Assembly: GCA_009699645.1 (NCBI GenBank)
Contig: WLNU01000018.1
Coordinates: 1 to 14,966 of the forward strand
DNA: 14,966 nt
Source: Actinomycetota bacterium
GTDB lineage: Bacteria; Actinomycetota; Actinomycetes; Nanopelagicales; Nanopelagicaceae
Direction of reading: 5' to 3'
Shown here: piece after piece, positions 1 to 7,952 of the stretch
Numbering within the stretch: the first letter of the stretch is position 1
Layout: the number at the start of each line of letters is the position of its first letter
The notes under the pieces: generated by a model
What the model was told of the DNA's origin: nothing
Database searches by the model: none
Seen by the model: only the letters and a program-made list of their open reading frames with translations
Translations under genes and position numbers: made by a program

Positions 1-263
1 ATACCTGCAGCCTGTCCCGTACCCATAACGGTGCGAACATTGTGTTGAGCAAATACGCGCTCTACTGCAATAACATCTGGGTTCCAGATTGAAACCCATT
101 CATTAATCGCTCTATCTAATTCAAGTAAGCGCGATTCAAGGGCGAGATCACTGGGGGTGAGAATGACTCCGACACCCACCATCGAGAGTGGTTTGCCCAC
201 GGAGCCTTCAACGATGCCGATGCCACAGCGCGTTAAGCCTGGATCAATTCCCAAAACTCGCAT
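1..263 (-). CDS. ruvC: RuvC Holliday junction endonuclease, N-terminal fragment
   Basis: Only the first 87 codons are present; the rest runs off the left edge. RuvC is the dimeric Mg-dependent nuclease that cuts Holliday junctions symmetrically, working with the RuvAB helicase during recombinational repair. The N-terminus reads MRVLGIDPG, with the first catalytic Asp at residue 7. The second acidic residue is Glu68 in the motif IAVERVF, matching the family's Asp7/Glu66 pair. The ATG at 261-263 is preceded by AGGGTGG, a usable ribosome binding site. The gene follows yebC on the same strand after a 59-base gap, and yebC-ruvC adjacency is common across Actinobacteria, normally followed by ruvA and ruvB, which would lie outside this window. 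Identification is secure from motif and context. Confidence 0.95.
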   Translation of the reverse strand, partial: MRVLGIDPGLTRCGIGIVEGSVGKPLSMVGVGVILTPSDLALESRLLELDRAINEWVSIWNPDVIAVERVFAQHNVRTVMGTGQAAG

Positions 264-322
264 CGCACCACCCTAACTCCACCGCCTGACAAGGAATCTA
301 GCCTAAGGTTTTTACCGAGAAT

Positions 323-1075
323 TTAATCCAGGCTCGCCATAACTTCATCTGATACATCAAAGTTACTAAAGACGTTCTGCACATCATCGAGCTCTTCTAT
401 TGCATCGATGAGTTCGAAAACCTTCTTGGCCCCATCGGTATCTAGTTGTATGTGCATTGAAGGAAGGAAGGAAGAGTCGGCAGATTCGTAATCGATTCCA
501 GCGCCTTGAAGTGCTGTACGCACCGGAACTAAATCACTGGATTCGCTCACAACTTCAAAGGCCTCACCTAAGTCATTTACCTCTTCGGCGCCAGCATCGA
601 GCACCGCTTCTAGAATCGAATCTTCTGTAACTCCATCTATTTTTTTTACGATGACAACGCCTTTTCGGTTAAAGAGATAGGCAACTGAGCCTGGATCGGC
701 CATAGTTCCACCGTTACGAGTGACTGCAACACGAACTTCCGAGGAAGATCTATTGCGATTATCGGTCAGACACTCGATCATGATTGCAACACCGTTGGGA
801 CCATAACCCTCATACATAATTGTTTGATAGTCGGCTGCGCCAAGCTCGAGTCCTGCACCACGCTTGACCGCACGCTCGATATTGTCGGCCGGCATCGAAG
901 ATTTTTTTGCCTTCGTTATTGCATCAAATAAAGTTGGGTTGCCTTCGAGATCGGCGCCACCGTTGCGCGCGGCGACTTCGATTGCACGAATCTGTTTTGC
1001 GAATACCTTTGCACGGCGGCTATCAATGATCGCCTTCTTGTGCTTAGTCGTCGCCCATTTGGAATGGCCAGACAT
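323..1075 (-). CDS. yebC: YebC/PmpR family protein (TACO1-like)
   Basis: A 250-residue protein of the universal YebC/TACO1 family, at the family's usual length. It opens with the hallmark [14 protein letters not shown] and continues with [20 protein letters not shown] (residues about 46-65) and the [10 protein letters not shown] stretch, all strongly conserved. Family members were first described as transcriptional regulators (PmpR). More recent work gives bacterial YebC a role on the ribosome, relieving stalls at proline-rich stretches. The sequence cannot decide between these roles, but the translation role now has the stronger experimental support. The ATG at 1075 is preceded by AAAGGGG with good spacing. 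It lies 35 bases downstream of pdxT and 59 upstream of ruvC, so it is probably part of the pdxS-pdxT-yebC-ruvC transcript. Confidence 0.96.
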   Translation of the reverse strand: MSGHSKWATTKHKKAIIDSRRAKVFAKQIRAIEVAARNGGADLEGNPTLFDAITKAKKSSMPADNIERAVKRGAGLELGAADYQTIMYEGYGPNGVAIMIECLTDNRNRSSSEVRVAVTRNGGTMADPGSVAYLFNRKGVVIVKKIDGVTEDSILEAVLDAGAEEVNDLGEAFEVVSESSDLVPVRTALQGAGIDYESADSSFLPSMHIQLDTDGAKKVFELIDAIEELDDVQNVFSNFDVSDEVMASLD

Positions 1076-1110
1076 TACTTAACCCCTTTGCCCCTTTGTA
1101 TTAATTCGAA

Positions 1111-1707
1111 CTACTGTACCTGTTGAAGTGCGCCTCGTGCTACTTCCTCAATAAAGTAGCGGTGAATGCGATGATCCCCCGTGAGCTCTGGATGAAAAGA
1201 TGTTGCCAAAATACTCTTAGAACGCACCGCCACTGGATGTGAATCTACCTCTGCCAAAATTTCAATTCCACTACCAACCTTTTCCACCCATGGAGCACGA
1301 ATAAATACTGCACGCACTGGCGTTGCTGTTCCATCGTTAAAGGCAATATCGGATTCAAATGAATCAACCTGACGACCAAATGCATTACGGCGAACCGTAA
1401 TATCGAGGCCACCAAAGCTTTCTTGATCGGCTTTGGCATCAAGAATGTGATCGGCTAACAAAATCATTCCGGCGCATGAGCCATAGACGGGCATTCCATG
1501 CAAGATTCGATCACGGATTGGTTGGAATAGAGCAAAGCTCTTGGCTAATTGGGAGATAGTCGTTGATTCACCCCCTGGAATCACAAGTGCCTCAACGGCA
1601 TCTAACTCGGCCCGGCGGCGAATGGTTGTCGGATAAACACCGCAAGCAATGAGCGCGCTAACGTGCTCGCGAACATCGCCCTGTAGTGCAAGTACTCCGA
1701 CCTTCAT
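1111..1707 (-). CDS. pdxT: Pyridoxal 5'-phosphate synthase glutaminase subunit PdxT
   Basis: The glutaminase half of the DXP-independent PLP synthase. It hydrolyses glutamine and channels ammonia into PdxS. The 198-residue protein has the class I amidotransferase triad: nucleophile Cys78 in GSCAGM, then His172 and Glu174 in SFHPEL. The glycine loop PGGEST sits at residues 44-49, as in Bacillus YaaE. The ATG at 1707 lies 12 bases past the pdxS stop, behind a modest AGTAGG ribosome site, so the two subunits are almost certainly co-transcribed. The length is normal and no key residue is missing. Confidence 0.97.
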   Translation of the reverse strand: MKVGVLALQGDVREHVSALIACGVYPTTIRRRAELDAVEALVIPGGESTTISQLAKSFALFQPIRDRILHGMPVYGSCAGMILLADHILDAKADQESFGGLDITVRRNAFGRQVDSFESDIAFNDGTATPVRAVFIRAPWVEKVGSGIEILAEVDSHPVAVRSKSILATSFHPELTGDHRIHRYFIEEVARGALQQVQ

Positions 1708-1719
1708 AGCGCCTACTTA

Positions 1720-2607
1720 CTACCAGCCACGCTCTGCAAGACGATGTGGTGCTGGAAGATCAGCGACGTTAATACCTACCATTGCCTCGCCGAGGCCGCG
1801 AGATGCATCGGCGATAACCTTTGGGTCATCCCAGAAAGTCGTTGCACGTACACATGCGGCGGCGCGTTGGGCAGGGTTACCTGATTTGAAGATTCCAGAG
1901 CCGATGAATACTCCATCTGCGCCCATACTCATCATTAGCGCAGCATCTGCAGGAGTGGCGATTCCACCGGCGGTAAAGAGAACAACTGGGAGTTTGCCTT
2001 TTTGGGCGACCTCTTTAACTAACTCATATGGTGCTTGCAACTCTTTTGCGGCAACATATAACTCATCTTCGCGAAGTGATGACAGGCGACGAATCTCTCC
2101 ATTAATTTCACGCATGTGCTGCATTGCATTTGAAACATCGCCAGTACCGGCCTCACCCTTTGAGCGAATCATTGCAGCGCCTTCGTTTATGCGCCTCAGT
2201 GCTTCGCCGAGATTTGTTGCACCACATACAAATGGAACAGTGAAGTTCCATTTATCGATATGGTTTTTGTAATCAGCAGGTGTAAGAACTTCAGATTCAT
2301 CTATGTAGTCAACTCCGAGTGACTGCAAAACCTGAGCCTCAACAAAGTGTCCGATACGCGCTTTAGCCATGACAGGAATGGACACTGCCGCCTTAATCTT
2401 TTCAATCATGTCAGGATCTGACATGCGAGCAACGCCGCCTTGGGCGCGAATGTCTGCAGGTACGCGCTCTAGCGCCATCACAGCAACTGCGCCAGCATCC
2501 TCGGCGATCTTTGCCTGTTCAGCGTTAACGACATCCATGATGACTCCACCTTTGAGCATCTCAGCCATGCCACGCTTTACTCGACCAGTTCCTGTTTCTT
2601 GCGCCAT
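1720..2607 (-). CDS. pdxS: Pyridoxal 5'-phosphate synthase lyase subunit PdxS
   Basis: PdxS assembles PLP from ribose 5-phosphate, glyceraldehyde 3-phosphate and ammonia supplied by PdxT. It forms a dodecameric TIM-barrel core decorated by PdxT. The 295-residue protein is of typical length. The conserved Asp25 is in VIMDV. The two catalytic lysines are Lys82 in MAKARIGH and Lys150 in [10 protein letters not shown], matching Bacillus Lys81 and Lys149. The GVFIGSGIF phosphate-binding segment is also clear. Its ATG at 2607 has a good ribosome site, GGGAG, about 8 bases upstream. It is followed after 12 bases by pdxT. It starts 42 bases after the lipoprotein gene stop, with no terminator visible between them, so read-through from the PIM genes is possible. 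Confidence 0.98.
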   Translation of the reverse strand: MAQETGTGRVKRGMAEMLKGGVIMDVVNAEQAKIAEDAGAVAVMALERVPADIRAQGGVARMSDPDMIEKIKAAVSIPVMAKARIGHFVEAQVLQSLGVDYIDESEVLTPADYKNHIDKWNFTVPFVCGATNLGEALRRINEGAAMIRSKGEAGTGDVSNAMQHMREINGEIRRLSSLREDELYVAAKELQAPYELVKEVAQKGKLPVVLFTAGGIATPADAALMMSMGADGVFIGSGIFKSGNPAQRAAACVRATTFWDDPKVIADASRGLGEAMVGINVADLPAPHRLAERGW

Positions 2608-2649
2608 TACCGTTCTCCCATGTACTTCGTCGTTAGTTAGAGGGATATC

Positions 2650-3666
2650 CTACTTTGTTGTTGAGGCCTTCGCGCTCGCAGTTATCAGCGTGAAATCAGG
2701 TTCTGTATCAATGAGTGCAACCCAGACTTGGCCAGGGGCGAATGTGATCTCACTGCCATCTAAGGCCGTCCAGCTTGTTCCCACATCGGCCGTTGGACGG
2801 CTCCACGTCGCTGTATAGCTCTTGCCATCACGCAAGATGTAGCCAGTGCCTGTGCCAACGGTATTTGAAAATGGAGTGTTTCCTCCAAACTTATCGCTAT
2901 AACTCGAGGGTGTGATCGATACCATCTGAATCACTAATGTTGTGGGTCCAAGTGTTTTACCGGTTTCAGATAGATCTGGTTCATTGTTGTGCGTTAAGTG
3001 CCAGCGGCTCTCACTGCCAGACCAAATTGCGCTATAGGTTGCAGCGGGCCAGTGGAGGACAACGCGTTCAATAGGAACTCCTACGGATTTAATATCGCCA
3101 AAGCTCCAGCCGACAGTTCGTGCCGAATCGATTACATAAGCCTTATCAATGATCTTTTGCATCAGAAGATCTGCTCGAAGCACCATGGCAAATGGCTGCT
3201 TTCGCGCTGGATCGGTGGTGTAAATAGTTGGTGACTGTGCCTGTGCACCTAAGTTTTGTAGATTAGCTGCAGCGATTAATGGTAAGAGTTTCTTCTGCGC
3301 ACCGCTATATGCAAATGCAACTCGTCCGTATTGACTCATTATTTCAATATCGGAGATTCGAGCGCTTCGCACAGGTCCAATACGCATGGGAATCACGGAG
3401 GAGAAAACCGCGGCGATACGCGTTAGCCCGCCCTCTACCTGTTCGATATAAACAACATCGGCATCTTCTAGACCTATCTGGGGATGTGCACTATTTGTAT
3501 CGTCGATCTTTACAACGAGCACGGGTCCGTTAACACCTTCCCGACCACTCAATACGTTTTTTTCGACAGCCTTTGGAATCAACGTTGTGAATGTCTGGGC
3601 CAACGTTGCACAGCCACTCAGAAGTAAGACCATGAGTGTTATAAGAATGAGGTTTCTAGAGCGCAT
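2650..3666 (-). CDS. YerB-like DUF3048 lipoprotein
   Basis: A 338-residue secreted lipoprotein of the DUF3048 (YerB) family, whose biochemical role is not established. The start chosen is the ATG at 3666, giving a compact signal peptide MRSRNLILITLMVLLLSGCA with lipobox LSGC and lipidated Cys19. The open frame continues 46 codons further upstream, but that part only overlaps the preceding gene. The N-terminal DUF3048 domain shows the typical HPQIGLEDADVVY (from about residue 62), VEGGLTRIAAVF and IGPVRSAR blocks. A second domain rich in Ser/Thr/Gly fills the C-terminus. The start overlaps the upstream gene's stop by 11 bases, implying coupled expression. The protein should sit on the outer face of the membrane. 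Confidence 0.82.
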   Translation of the reverse strand: MRSRNLILITLMVLLLSGCATLAQTFTTLIPKAVEKNVLSGREGVNGPVLVVKIDDTNSAHPQIGLEDADVVYIEQVEGGLTRIAAVFSSVIPMRIGPVRSARISDIEIMSQYGRVAFAYSGAQKKLLPLIAAANLQNLGAQAQSPTIYTTDPARKQPFAMVLRADLLMQKIIDKAYVIDSARTVGWSFGDIKSVGVPIERVVLHWPAATYSAIWSGSESRWHLTHNNEPDLSETGKTLGPTTLVIQMVSITPSSYSDKFGGNTPFSNTVGTGTGYILRDGKSYTATWSRPTADVGTSWTALDGSEITFAPGQVWVALIDTEPDFTLITASAKASTTK

Positions 3667-4159
3667 CGGACTCAAACTCGTATGTGACTGGCAGTGGAGC
3701 CGTACCAGCAAGTCGAAAAAATCGGATTGCAGATTTCTTTCGAACCATCTGCGTTGAGGAAACTGCATCGGTATGAATTGCAATTGCGACTTGAATTTTT
3801 GCACTCAACAATCGCAACTCTTCAAAAAGTGATTGCTCTGCACCTCCTGCATGCATGTGGCCATCCACAGTCAATAAACCCAAGGCTCCAGAGAGTGCCA
3901 TCTCAGCCGATGAGCGCTCTTGAACACTGGCCTCGCGCGCTTGGTAGGCCGCAGATGTTAGGAGTAGCGATGATGCTGGATCACATGATTCACTTCGCGC
4001 AATTTCAAGTGCAATCGCCGCTCTCCTTTGCAGCAAACCATCTAGATTTGCCCAACTTGTTTCAACACGGTGATGGAGCCGATCTAGACGCGTAGCTAAG
4101 AAAGATAAGTACCAAAGAATGCTCAGTAAAAGAAAGAGAACAAAAATGGTTGTTTTCAT
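3656..4159 (-). CDS. Small membrane-anchored LemA-like protein
   Basis: A 167-residue protein with one hydrophobic N-terminal helix (residues about 4-22, FVLFLLLSILWYL core), then a mostly helical domain. The segment RLDRLHHRVETSWANLDGLL (about 24-43) and the later run ending in FFRLAGTAPLP resemble the spacing of LemA proteins, where conserved R-V/W-L positions follow a membrane anchor. The resemblance is judged by eye and is not strong enough for a firm family call. Function is unknown. The ATG overlaps the pimA stop as ATGA (4156-4159), and its own end overlaps the next lipoprotein start, so it is embedded in the PIM operon. In Mycobacterium tuberculosis the gene beside pimA (Rv2609c) is a membrane protein carrying a Nudix motif; no Nudix box is present here. 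Confidence 0.7.
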   Translation of the reverse strand: MKTTIFVLFLLLSILWYLSFLATRLDRLHHRVETSWANLDGLLQRRAAIALEIARSESCDPASSLLLTSAAYQAREASVQERSSAEMALSGALGLLTVDGHMHAGGAEQSLFEELRLLSAKIQVAIAIHTDAVSSTQMVRKKSAIRFFRLAGTAPLPVTYEFESDAL

Positions 4160-5340
4160 TTTTTATCACCATCCTTAGAAAGAAAGCGATTCCACCCACG
4201 ATTCTCTGATGAAAGTGTGATCTCTTGGCCACCGACCAGGGCCATCTCATAAATTGAGAAGATCTGCTCTGCTACAACATCCCAGTCGAAGATCTGTGCA
4301 TGCTCTTTACCTTTACGGGCAAGTGCGCTGCGCTTGTCGCTATCGCGCAATAGCTCTATTACTACCTTGGCTAATTCAGCTGAATTCTCCGATTCAAAAA
4401 GAGCACCAAACTCGCCACCTCCGAGCAGAGAATCAAAGGCTGGAATATCACTTGCTACAACGCACGCGCCGCCTGCAAGGGCCTCGGCCAAGATAATTCC
4501 GAAGGACTCTCCCCCAGTATTAGGTGCAACGTAGAGTGCTACCGAAGACATGAAATCGGCCTTTTCCTCTTCACTAATGCGCCCTAAAAATTCAAATCTA
4601 TGGCGTAATTGGGGATCAATCGACTCTTCTACCTCTTTAGAATCCCCGGGACCGGCAACAAGAACTCGAACATCAGGTGCAAAGCGCGCGATTATCGGAA
4701 GTGCATCGAGTAAAACCTGGAGACCTTTACGCGGCTCTTCGAAGCGTCCAATAAAGCCAATCGTGTTACCCGACCATCTCTCTTGAGGTTTTCCATTAGC
4801 GTAACGCTTTGCGTAGATGCCATTAGGAATAACAACTGCGTCGGTCTCTAAGTGGTTGGTAAGAGTTAATCTGGCCGCCTCTGAGACAGCTATGCGGGCT
4901 GAGAGTTTTTCAATAGCAGGTTCCAGAATTGGGCCGATCGCATAAATCACCTTCTGATGCTTAGCTGCGGCATGGAAGGTGCCGACCATTGGGCCTTCGG
5001 CGGCCCAACAGGCAAGAAGTGATATTGATGGAATCGCAGGCTCATGTAGATGCAAAATATCGAAATCCCCCGCGCCAATCCATTGGCGCACATGTGCAAA
5101 TGCCTTGGGGCCAAATAAAATACGGGCCACGGCCCCGTTGTATGGAATTGAAATAGGTTTCCCGGCATTAACTACATAATCAGGTAATTTCGTCTCATCT
5201 AGGGCCGGTGCCAATACTGAGACGTTGTGTCCTGCGTTAATAAGAAACTCTGCTAAATCGCGGACATGGTTTTGGACACCGCCTGGTGTATCCCACCCAT
5301 ATGGACAGACGATTCCAATTGAGAGCTTCTTAGTAAGCAT
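4156..5340 (-). CDS. pimA: Phosphatidylinositol alpha-mannosyltransferase PimA
   Basis: A GT4-family, GT-B fold glycosyltransferase of 394 residues. PimA transfers the first mannose from GDP-mannose to the inositol of phosphatidylinositol on the cytoplasmic side of the membrane. Visible motifs are the N-terminal glycine loop DTPGGVQNHV (residues 17-26), His123 in GTFHAA, the donor-site Arg199 and Lys205 in GRFEEPRKG, and the EX7E motif at Glu278-Glu286 (ESFGIILAE). These match the residues important in mycobacterial PimA. Its start shares one base with the acyltransferase stop (TAATG) and its stop forms ATGA with the next gene, so three genes are translationally coupled. Other GT4 mannosyltransferases share these motifs; the pgsA-acyltransferase-glycosyltransferase order is what makes PimA the best call. 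Confidence 0.92.
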   Translation of the reverse strand: MLTKKLSIGIVCPYGWDTPGGVQNHVRDLAEFLINAGHNVSVLAPALDETKLPDYVVNAGKPISIPYNGAVARILFGPKAFAHVRQWIGAGDFDILHLHEPAIPSISLLACWAAEGPMVGTFHAAAKHQKVIYAIGPILEPAIEKLSARIAVSEAARLTLTNHLETDAVVIPNGIYAKRYANGKPQERWSGNTIGFIGRFEEPRKGLQVLLDALPIIARFAPDVRVLVAGPGDSKEVEESIDPQLRHRFEFLGRISEEEKADFMSSVALYVAPNTGGESFGIILAEALAGGACVVASDIPAFDSLLGGGEFGALFESENSAELAKVVIELLRDSDKRSALARKGKEHAQIFDWDVVAEQIFSIYEMALVGGQEITLSSENRGWNRFLSKDGDKK

Positions 5341-6224
5341 TAGCTACGCTCCTTGAAATCCCCATCGATCCAGATTCGCTGCATCATGTGCCAGTCCTCT
5401 GGGTGTGCTGCAATTCCCTTTGCAAAAAGATCGGCGCTACTTTGAATAATCGCCGAGATCTTCTCTGCCTCACTTCCATGCGATGGAATGGGAACTGCGT
5501 CAAAATCTATATGTATTCCACTATTAGTGTATGAAACCATTGCAGAGATTAAAGCTGCATCTGACCTGAGTGCAAGCACGGCTGGGCCTGCCGGCATGCG
5601 AGCAGGAGCGCCAAAGAAAGTTACATCGATACCTGAACGAGATAAATCTCTATCGGCTGCTAGCGCAACAATGCAGCCCGCTCGAAGACGCAGAGCCAAC
5701 GTAGGAATAACTCGGCCATCAAGTGGCAATGCCTCCATACCAAAAGCGGCTCGATACTCCATGAATTTTTTAAACAATGCTTCAGGTTTCAAGCGCTCTG
5801 CTACGGTCACAATCTTTGCGCCTTTGCTGCAGAAATATGCCGCAGCATGATCGTAATTACCAGCATGGGGAACAGTGATGATTCCACCATTTCCAGAGTT
5901 CAGAGCGTCAAAGAATAAGTGCTCATTTGTGACAGTGACAGTATTTTGGATTCTTTCAATAGACCAATCTGGCAATCTAAAGGTGTCACACCAATATCGA
6001 ACTGCAGAGCGCATACCTTTATACACGAGAAGATCTAAATCCAGAGCCGTCAATTCTGGTTGCGTTCGACCAAGATTAGATCGCAGTCGTTGAACGCTTG
6101 GACCATTTCGCTTTGTTAGTAGATCAGAGAGTTTGTAGGCCAGCGAATAAACAAATCGCTCAGGCAGCCATCGCAGTACGCGCCAAGCGGCAAAATATCC
6201 CGATGCTGTGATTGTCGCAAGCAT
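5340..6224 (-). CDS. Phosphatidylinositol mannoside acyltransferase (PatA-like)
   Basis: A 294-residue lysophospholipid-type acyltransferase related to LpxL/HtrB and to mycobacterial PatA (Rv2611c), which palmitoylates the 6-position of the mannose on PIM1 or PIM2. The catalytic HX4D motif is His120-Ala-Gly-Asn-Tyr-Asp125, within PHAGNYDHAA. The later blocks EYRAAFGMEALPLDG and ALAADRDLSRSGI are typical of this actinobacterial branch. The N-terminus is amphipathic and basic, which would fit interfacial membrane binding. It lies between pgsA (stop one base from this start codon) and pimA (TAATG overlap), the same order as in M. tuberculosis. Context and motif together make the PIM acyltransferase role likely, although the acyl donor and exact acceptor cannot be read from sequence. 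Confidence 0.9.
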   Translation of the reverse strand: MLATITASGYFAAWRVLRWLPERFVYSLAYKLSDLLTKRNGPSVQRLRSNLGRTQPELTALDLDLLVYKGMRSAVRYWCDTFRLPDWSIERIQNTVTVTNEHLFFDALNSGNGGIITVPHAGNYDHAAAYFCSKGAKIVTVAERLKPEALFKKFMEYRAAFGMEALPLDGRVIPTLALRLRAGCIVALAADRDLSRSGIDVTFFGAPARMPAGPAVLALRSDAALISAMVSYTNSGIHIDFDAVPIPSHGSEAEKISAIIQSSADLFAKGIAAHPEDWHMMQRIWIDGDFKERS

Positions 6225-6824
6225 TTACTTCAGGGCTCTTTTAACGATCATCATTCGTTGAAAGACTGTCACTAAACCTAAGATTGCTAGAAGCCACATT
6301 CCTGCCGCTAAAACATAGGGAACACCCAATCCATCAAGGGCTATTGCAGACATTGAGATCATAAGACGCTCGGTGCGCTCGGCGATTCCACCGCTGCATT
6401 CGATTGCAAAGCTTTCAGCCTTTGCACGAATATATGGAACAAGTAAGCCCGTCACAAGAGTGACTAATACGACGGTACTTAAGCGATCATCGGCATCGAT
6501 CAGGTAGATCGTGATACCTATTAATATCGCTGAATCTGTAATCCGATCGATTGTGGAATCGAGAAACCCACCCCAGCGGCTGGCACCGGTTTTTGATATA
6601 CGTGCCATTGTTCCATCAAATAAATCACTGAGCGCAAAAACAAAAACTACAGCGCTACCAAGAAAGAAATCCCCGCGAGGATAGAAATAGAGTGAGGATA
6701 CGGTTACGCCGATGGCACCGACCCAGCTCACCGCATTTGGAGTAATGCCGATGCGCAGTGCAAATTTGGCTACGGGGGTTATAAAGCTCGTAACCGCAGG
6801 TTTGAAAATGCTACTAATCATCAC
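6225..6824 (-). CDS. pgsA: CDP-alcohol phosphatidyltransferase, phosphatidylinositol phosphate synthase
   Basis: A 199-residue polytopic membrane enzyme of the CDP-alcohol phosphatidyltransferase family. In Actinobacteria the member at this position condenses CDP-diacylglycerol with inositol 1-phosphate to give phosphatidylinositol phosphate, the entry to PIM synthesis. The signature DX2DGX2ARX9GX3DX3D is complete: Asp67, Asp70, Gly71, Ala74, Arg75, Gly85, Asp89 and Asp93. Several hydrophobic segments flank it. The start is uncertain: GTG at 6824 and ATG at 6821 are adjacent, and GGAGG ends only two bases before the ATG, so the ribosome site is unusually close (see the entry at 6820-6828). 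Its start faces a plus-strand gene only 21 bases away. Confidence 0.92.
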   Translation of the reverse strand: MMISSIFKPAVTSFITPVAKFALRIGITPNAVSWVGAIGVTVSSLYFYPRGDFFLGSAVVFVFALSDLFDGTMARISKTGASRWGGFLDSTIDRITDSAILIGITIYLIDADDRLSTVVLVTLVTGLLVPYIRAKAESFAIECSGGIAERTERLMISMSAIALDGLGVPYVLAAGMWLLAILGLVTVFQRMMIVKRALK

Positions 6825-6828
6825 CTCC
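6820..6828 (-). promoter_or_regulatory. Unusually placed strong Shine-Dalgarno overlapping the pgsA start
   Basis: Read on the minus strand, GGAGGTGAT is a nine-base match to the anti-Shine-Dalgarno tail, but it overlaps both possible pgsA starts (GTG 6824-6822, ATG 6821-6819). A possible -10 hexamer TACGAT lies at 6835-6830, which would put transcription initiation at or near these codons. So either the ATG is used with a 2-base spacer, or the message is nearly leaderless, or a rarer downstream codon is used. The sequence does not settle it. Confidence 0.45.
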
Positions 6829-6845
6829 CATCGTAGGCTGAGCAG

Positions 6846-7430
6846 GTGAATTCCACCTCATCCCCCCACACCATCGCTATCTATGGCCATGAAAGTGCCG
6901 ACCCTGAAGCCGTTGCGCACACCTTCGGTGGCCGGGTTATGGACTCAATAGATCCGCAGATCTCTTGCGCCATCTTTGTTATTAATCCAGCGGCCGGAAT
7001 CGATCAAGCCACAATTGACTTATGGCGATCAATTGATGAATACCAAACTCCACGCATAGTTGTTGTAAGTCAGTTAGAAAATCAAGTGGCGGATTTCGAT
7101 GACGCCGTGATGCTGGCTAACCGCGTCTTCGATCACGTTGCAACACCGTATTTAGTATTACATGATGATGCAGGCATACCCTGTGCGCTGATTTCTCTTG
7201 AAACAATGCGGGTTAGCGATTACACCACTCTCCCACCAATAGAAAGTGCATGCGAGCCTGAGCATGAAACATTAGTTCAAGAGTTTCGCGATGAGTATCT
7301 CGAGCTATCAACATCTATGGGAGACGGCGCATTTGCTGCGGGATTATTATTTCCAGCGATCCCTCTGTGGATCCACAAGGGAATCGGCGTAGATATTGTT
7401 AAAGAGTATTTGAATCAGATTAAGGATTAG
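6846..7430 (+). CDS. Degenerate EF-G GTPase-domain-like protein
   Basis: A 194-residue soluble protein that I read as a shrunken EF-G domain I. Residues 9-15 (TIAIYGH) match the first strand of EF-G-type GTPases, but the P-loop that should follow (GK[ST]) is replaced by ESADPEA. The switch I and switch II regions, including DTPGH, are missing. Residues 41-72 (AIFVIN, then GID, LWRS and TPRIVV) match the EF-G stretch around GVEPQ...VWRQ...PRI. The NKxD guanine motif is replaced by Ser75-Gln-Leu-Glu78. The tail (LLFPAIPLWIHKGIGVDIV, 167-185) resembles the EF-G segment with FxPV...GxG. The match is closest in feel to FusA2-type proteins. It probably cannot bind GTP. Start is GTG at 6846 with a weak ribosome site. 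It ends exactly where the convergent HIT gene ends. Function unknown. Confidence 0.72.
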   Translation: MNSTSSPHTIAIYGHESADPEAVAHTFGGRVMDSIDPQISCAIFVINPAAGIDQATIDLWRSIDEYQTPRIVVVSQLENQVADFDDAVMLANRVFDHVATPYLVLHDDAGIPCALISLETMRVSDYTTLPPIESACEPEHETLVQEFRDEYLELSTSMGDGAFAAGLLFPAIPLWIHKGIGVDIVKEYLNQIKD

Positions 7431-7952
7431 CTACCAAGCCGCTGCGATCTCATCACGTGTGAGAGTGAGTAACTGTGGCAGGACTTTAGTACGTCCAATA
7501 ATCGGCATGAAGTTAGCATCTCCGCTCCAACGTGGCACCAAGTGCTGGTGAATATGTTCGGCGACACCGGCTCCAGATATTGCTCCTTGATTCATTCCAA
7601 TATTAAAGCCCTCTGGAGATGAAACCTTTCGAATCGTTCTCATGGCATGCGCAGTCAGTGCCGATATCTCATCTCGCTCGGCGGTAGTTAGATCTGTTAG
7701 ATCAGCAACGTGACGATAAGCGCACACAAGTAAGTGACCAGGGTTGTATGGATACAAATTCATGACAACAAATGCATCTATTCCACGATGAACAACTAAG
7801 CCCTCATCATCACTCAAACTTGGAATTCGACAGAACGGGCACTCCACATCATTTCCATCGAGAGGGCGGTTTTCACCACGTAGATACTCAAGACGATGCG
7901 GTGCCCATAAGCGGTTCCAGCCATCGGGCATTCCCAAGCCATCAATGCTCAT
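7431..7952 (-). CDS. HIT domain protein, probable Ap4A phosphorylase
   Basis: A 173-residue histidine triad protein. The triad HIHQH spans residues 133-137 and is followed by LVPRW. An N-terminal CPFC (Cys38, Cys41) and the segment [10 protein letters not shown] are typical of the actinobacterial Ap4A phosphorylase branch. The M. tuberculosis neighbour in the same place, Rv2613c, splits diadenosine tetraphosphate with phosphate into ATP and ADP. Sitting directly after thrS is meaningful, because aminoacyl-tRNA synthetases generate Ap4A as a side product. The ATG overlaps the thrS stop as ATGA (7949-7952). The 3' end abuts the convergent gene with no spacer. General HIT hydrolase activity on other dinucleotides remains possible. 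Confidence 0.9.
   Translation of the reverse strand: MSIDGLGMPDGWNRLWAPHRLEYLRGENRPLDGNDVECPFCRIPSLSDDEGLVVHRGIDAFVVMNLYPYNPGHLLVCAYRHVADLTDLTTAERDEISALTAHAMRTIRKVSSPEGFNIGMNQGAISGAGVAEHIHQHLVPRWSGDANFMPIIGRTKVLPQLLTLTRDEIAAAW

Noticed and set aside
244..274. TAGGGT six bases before the ruvC ATG as a leaderless promoter
   Set aside because: No -35 sits at 16-18 bases upstream, and the same bases make a good ribosome site (AGGGTGG), so an ordinary internal operon start explains it better.
1649..2272. A 207-codon open frame on the plus strand opposite pdxT and pdxS
   Set aside because: It is antisense to two genes with complete catalytic motifs, shows low-complexity Ser/Ala/Arg composition typical of a shadow frame, and has no recognisable domain.
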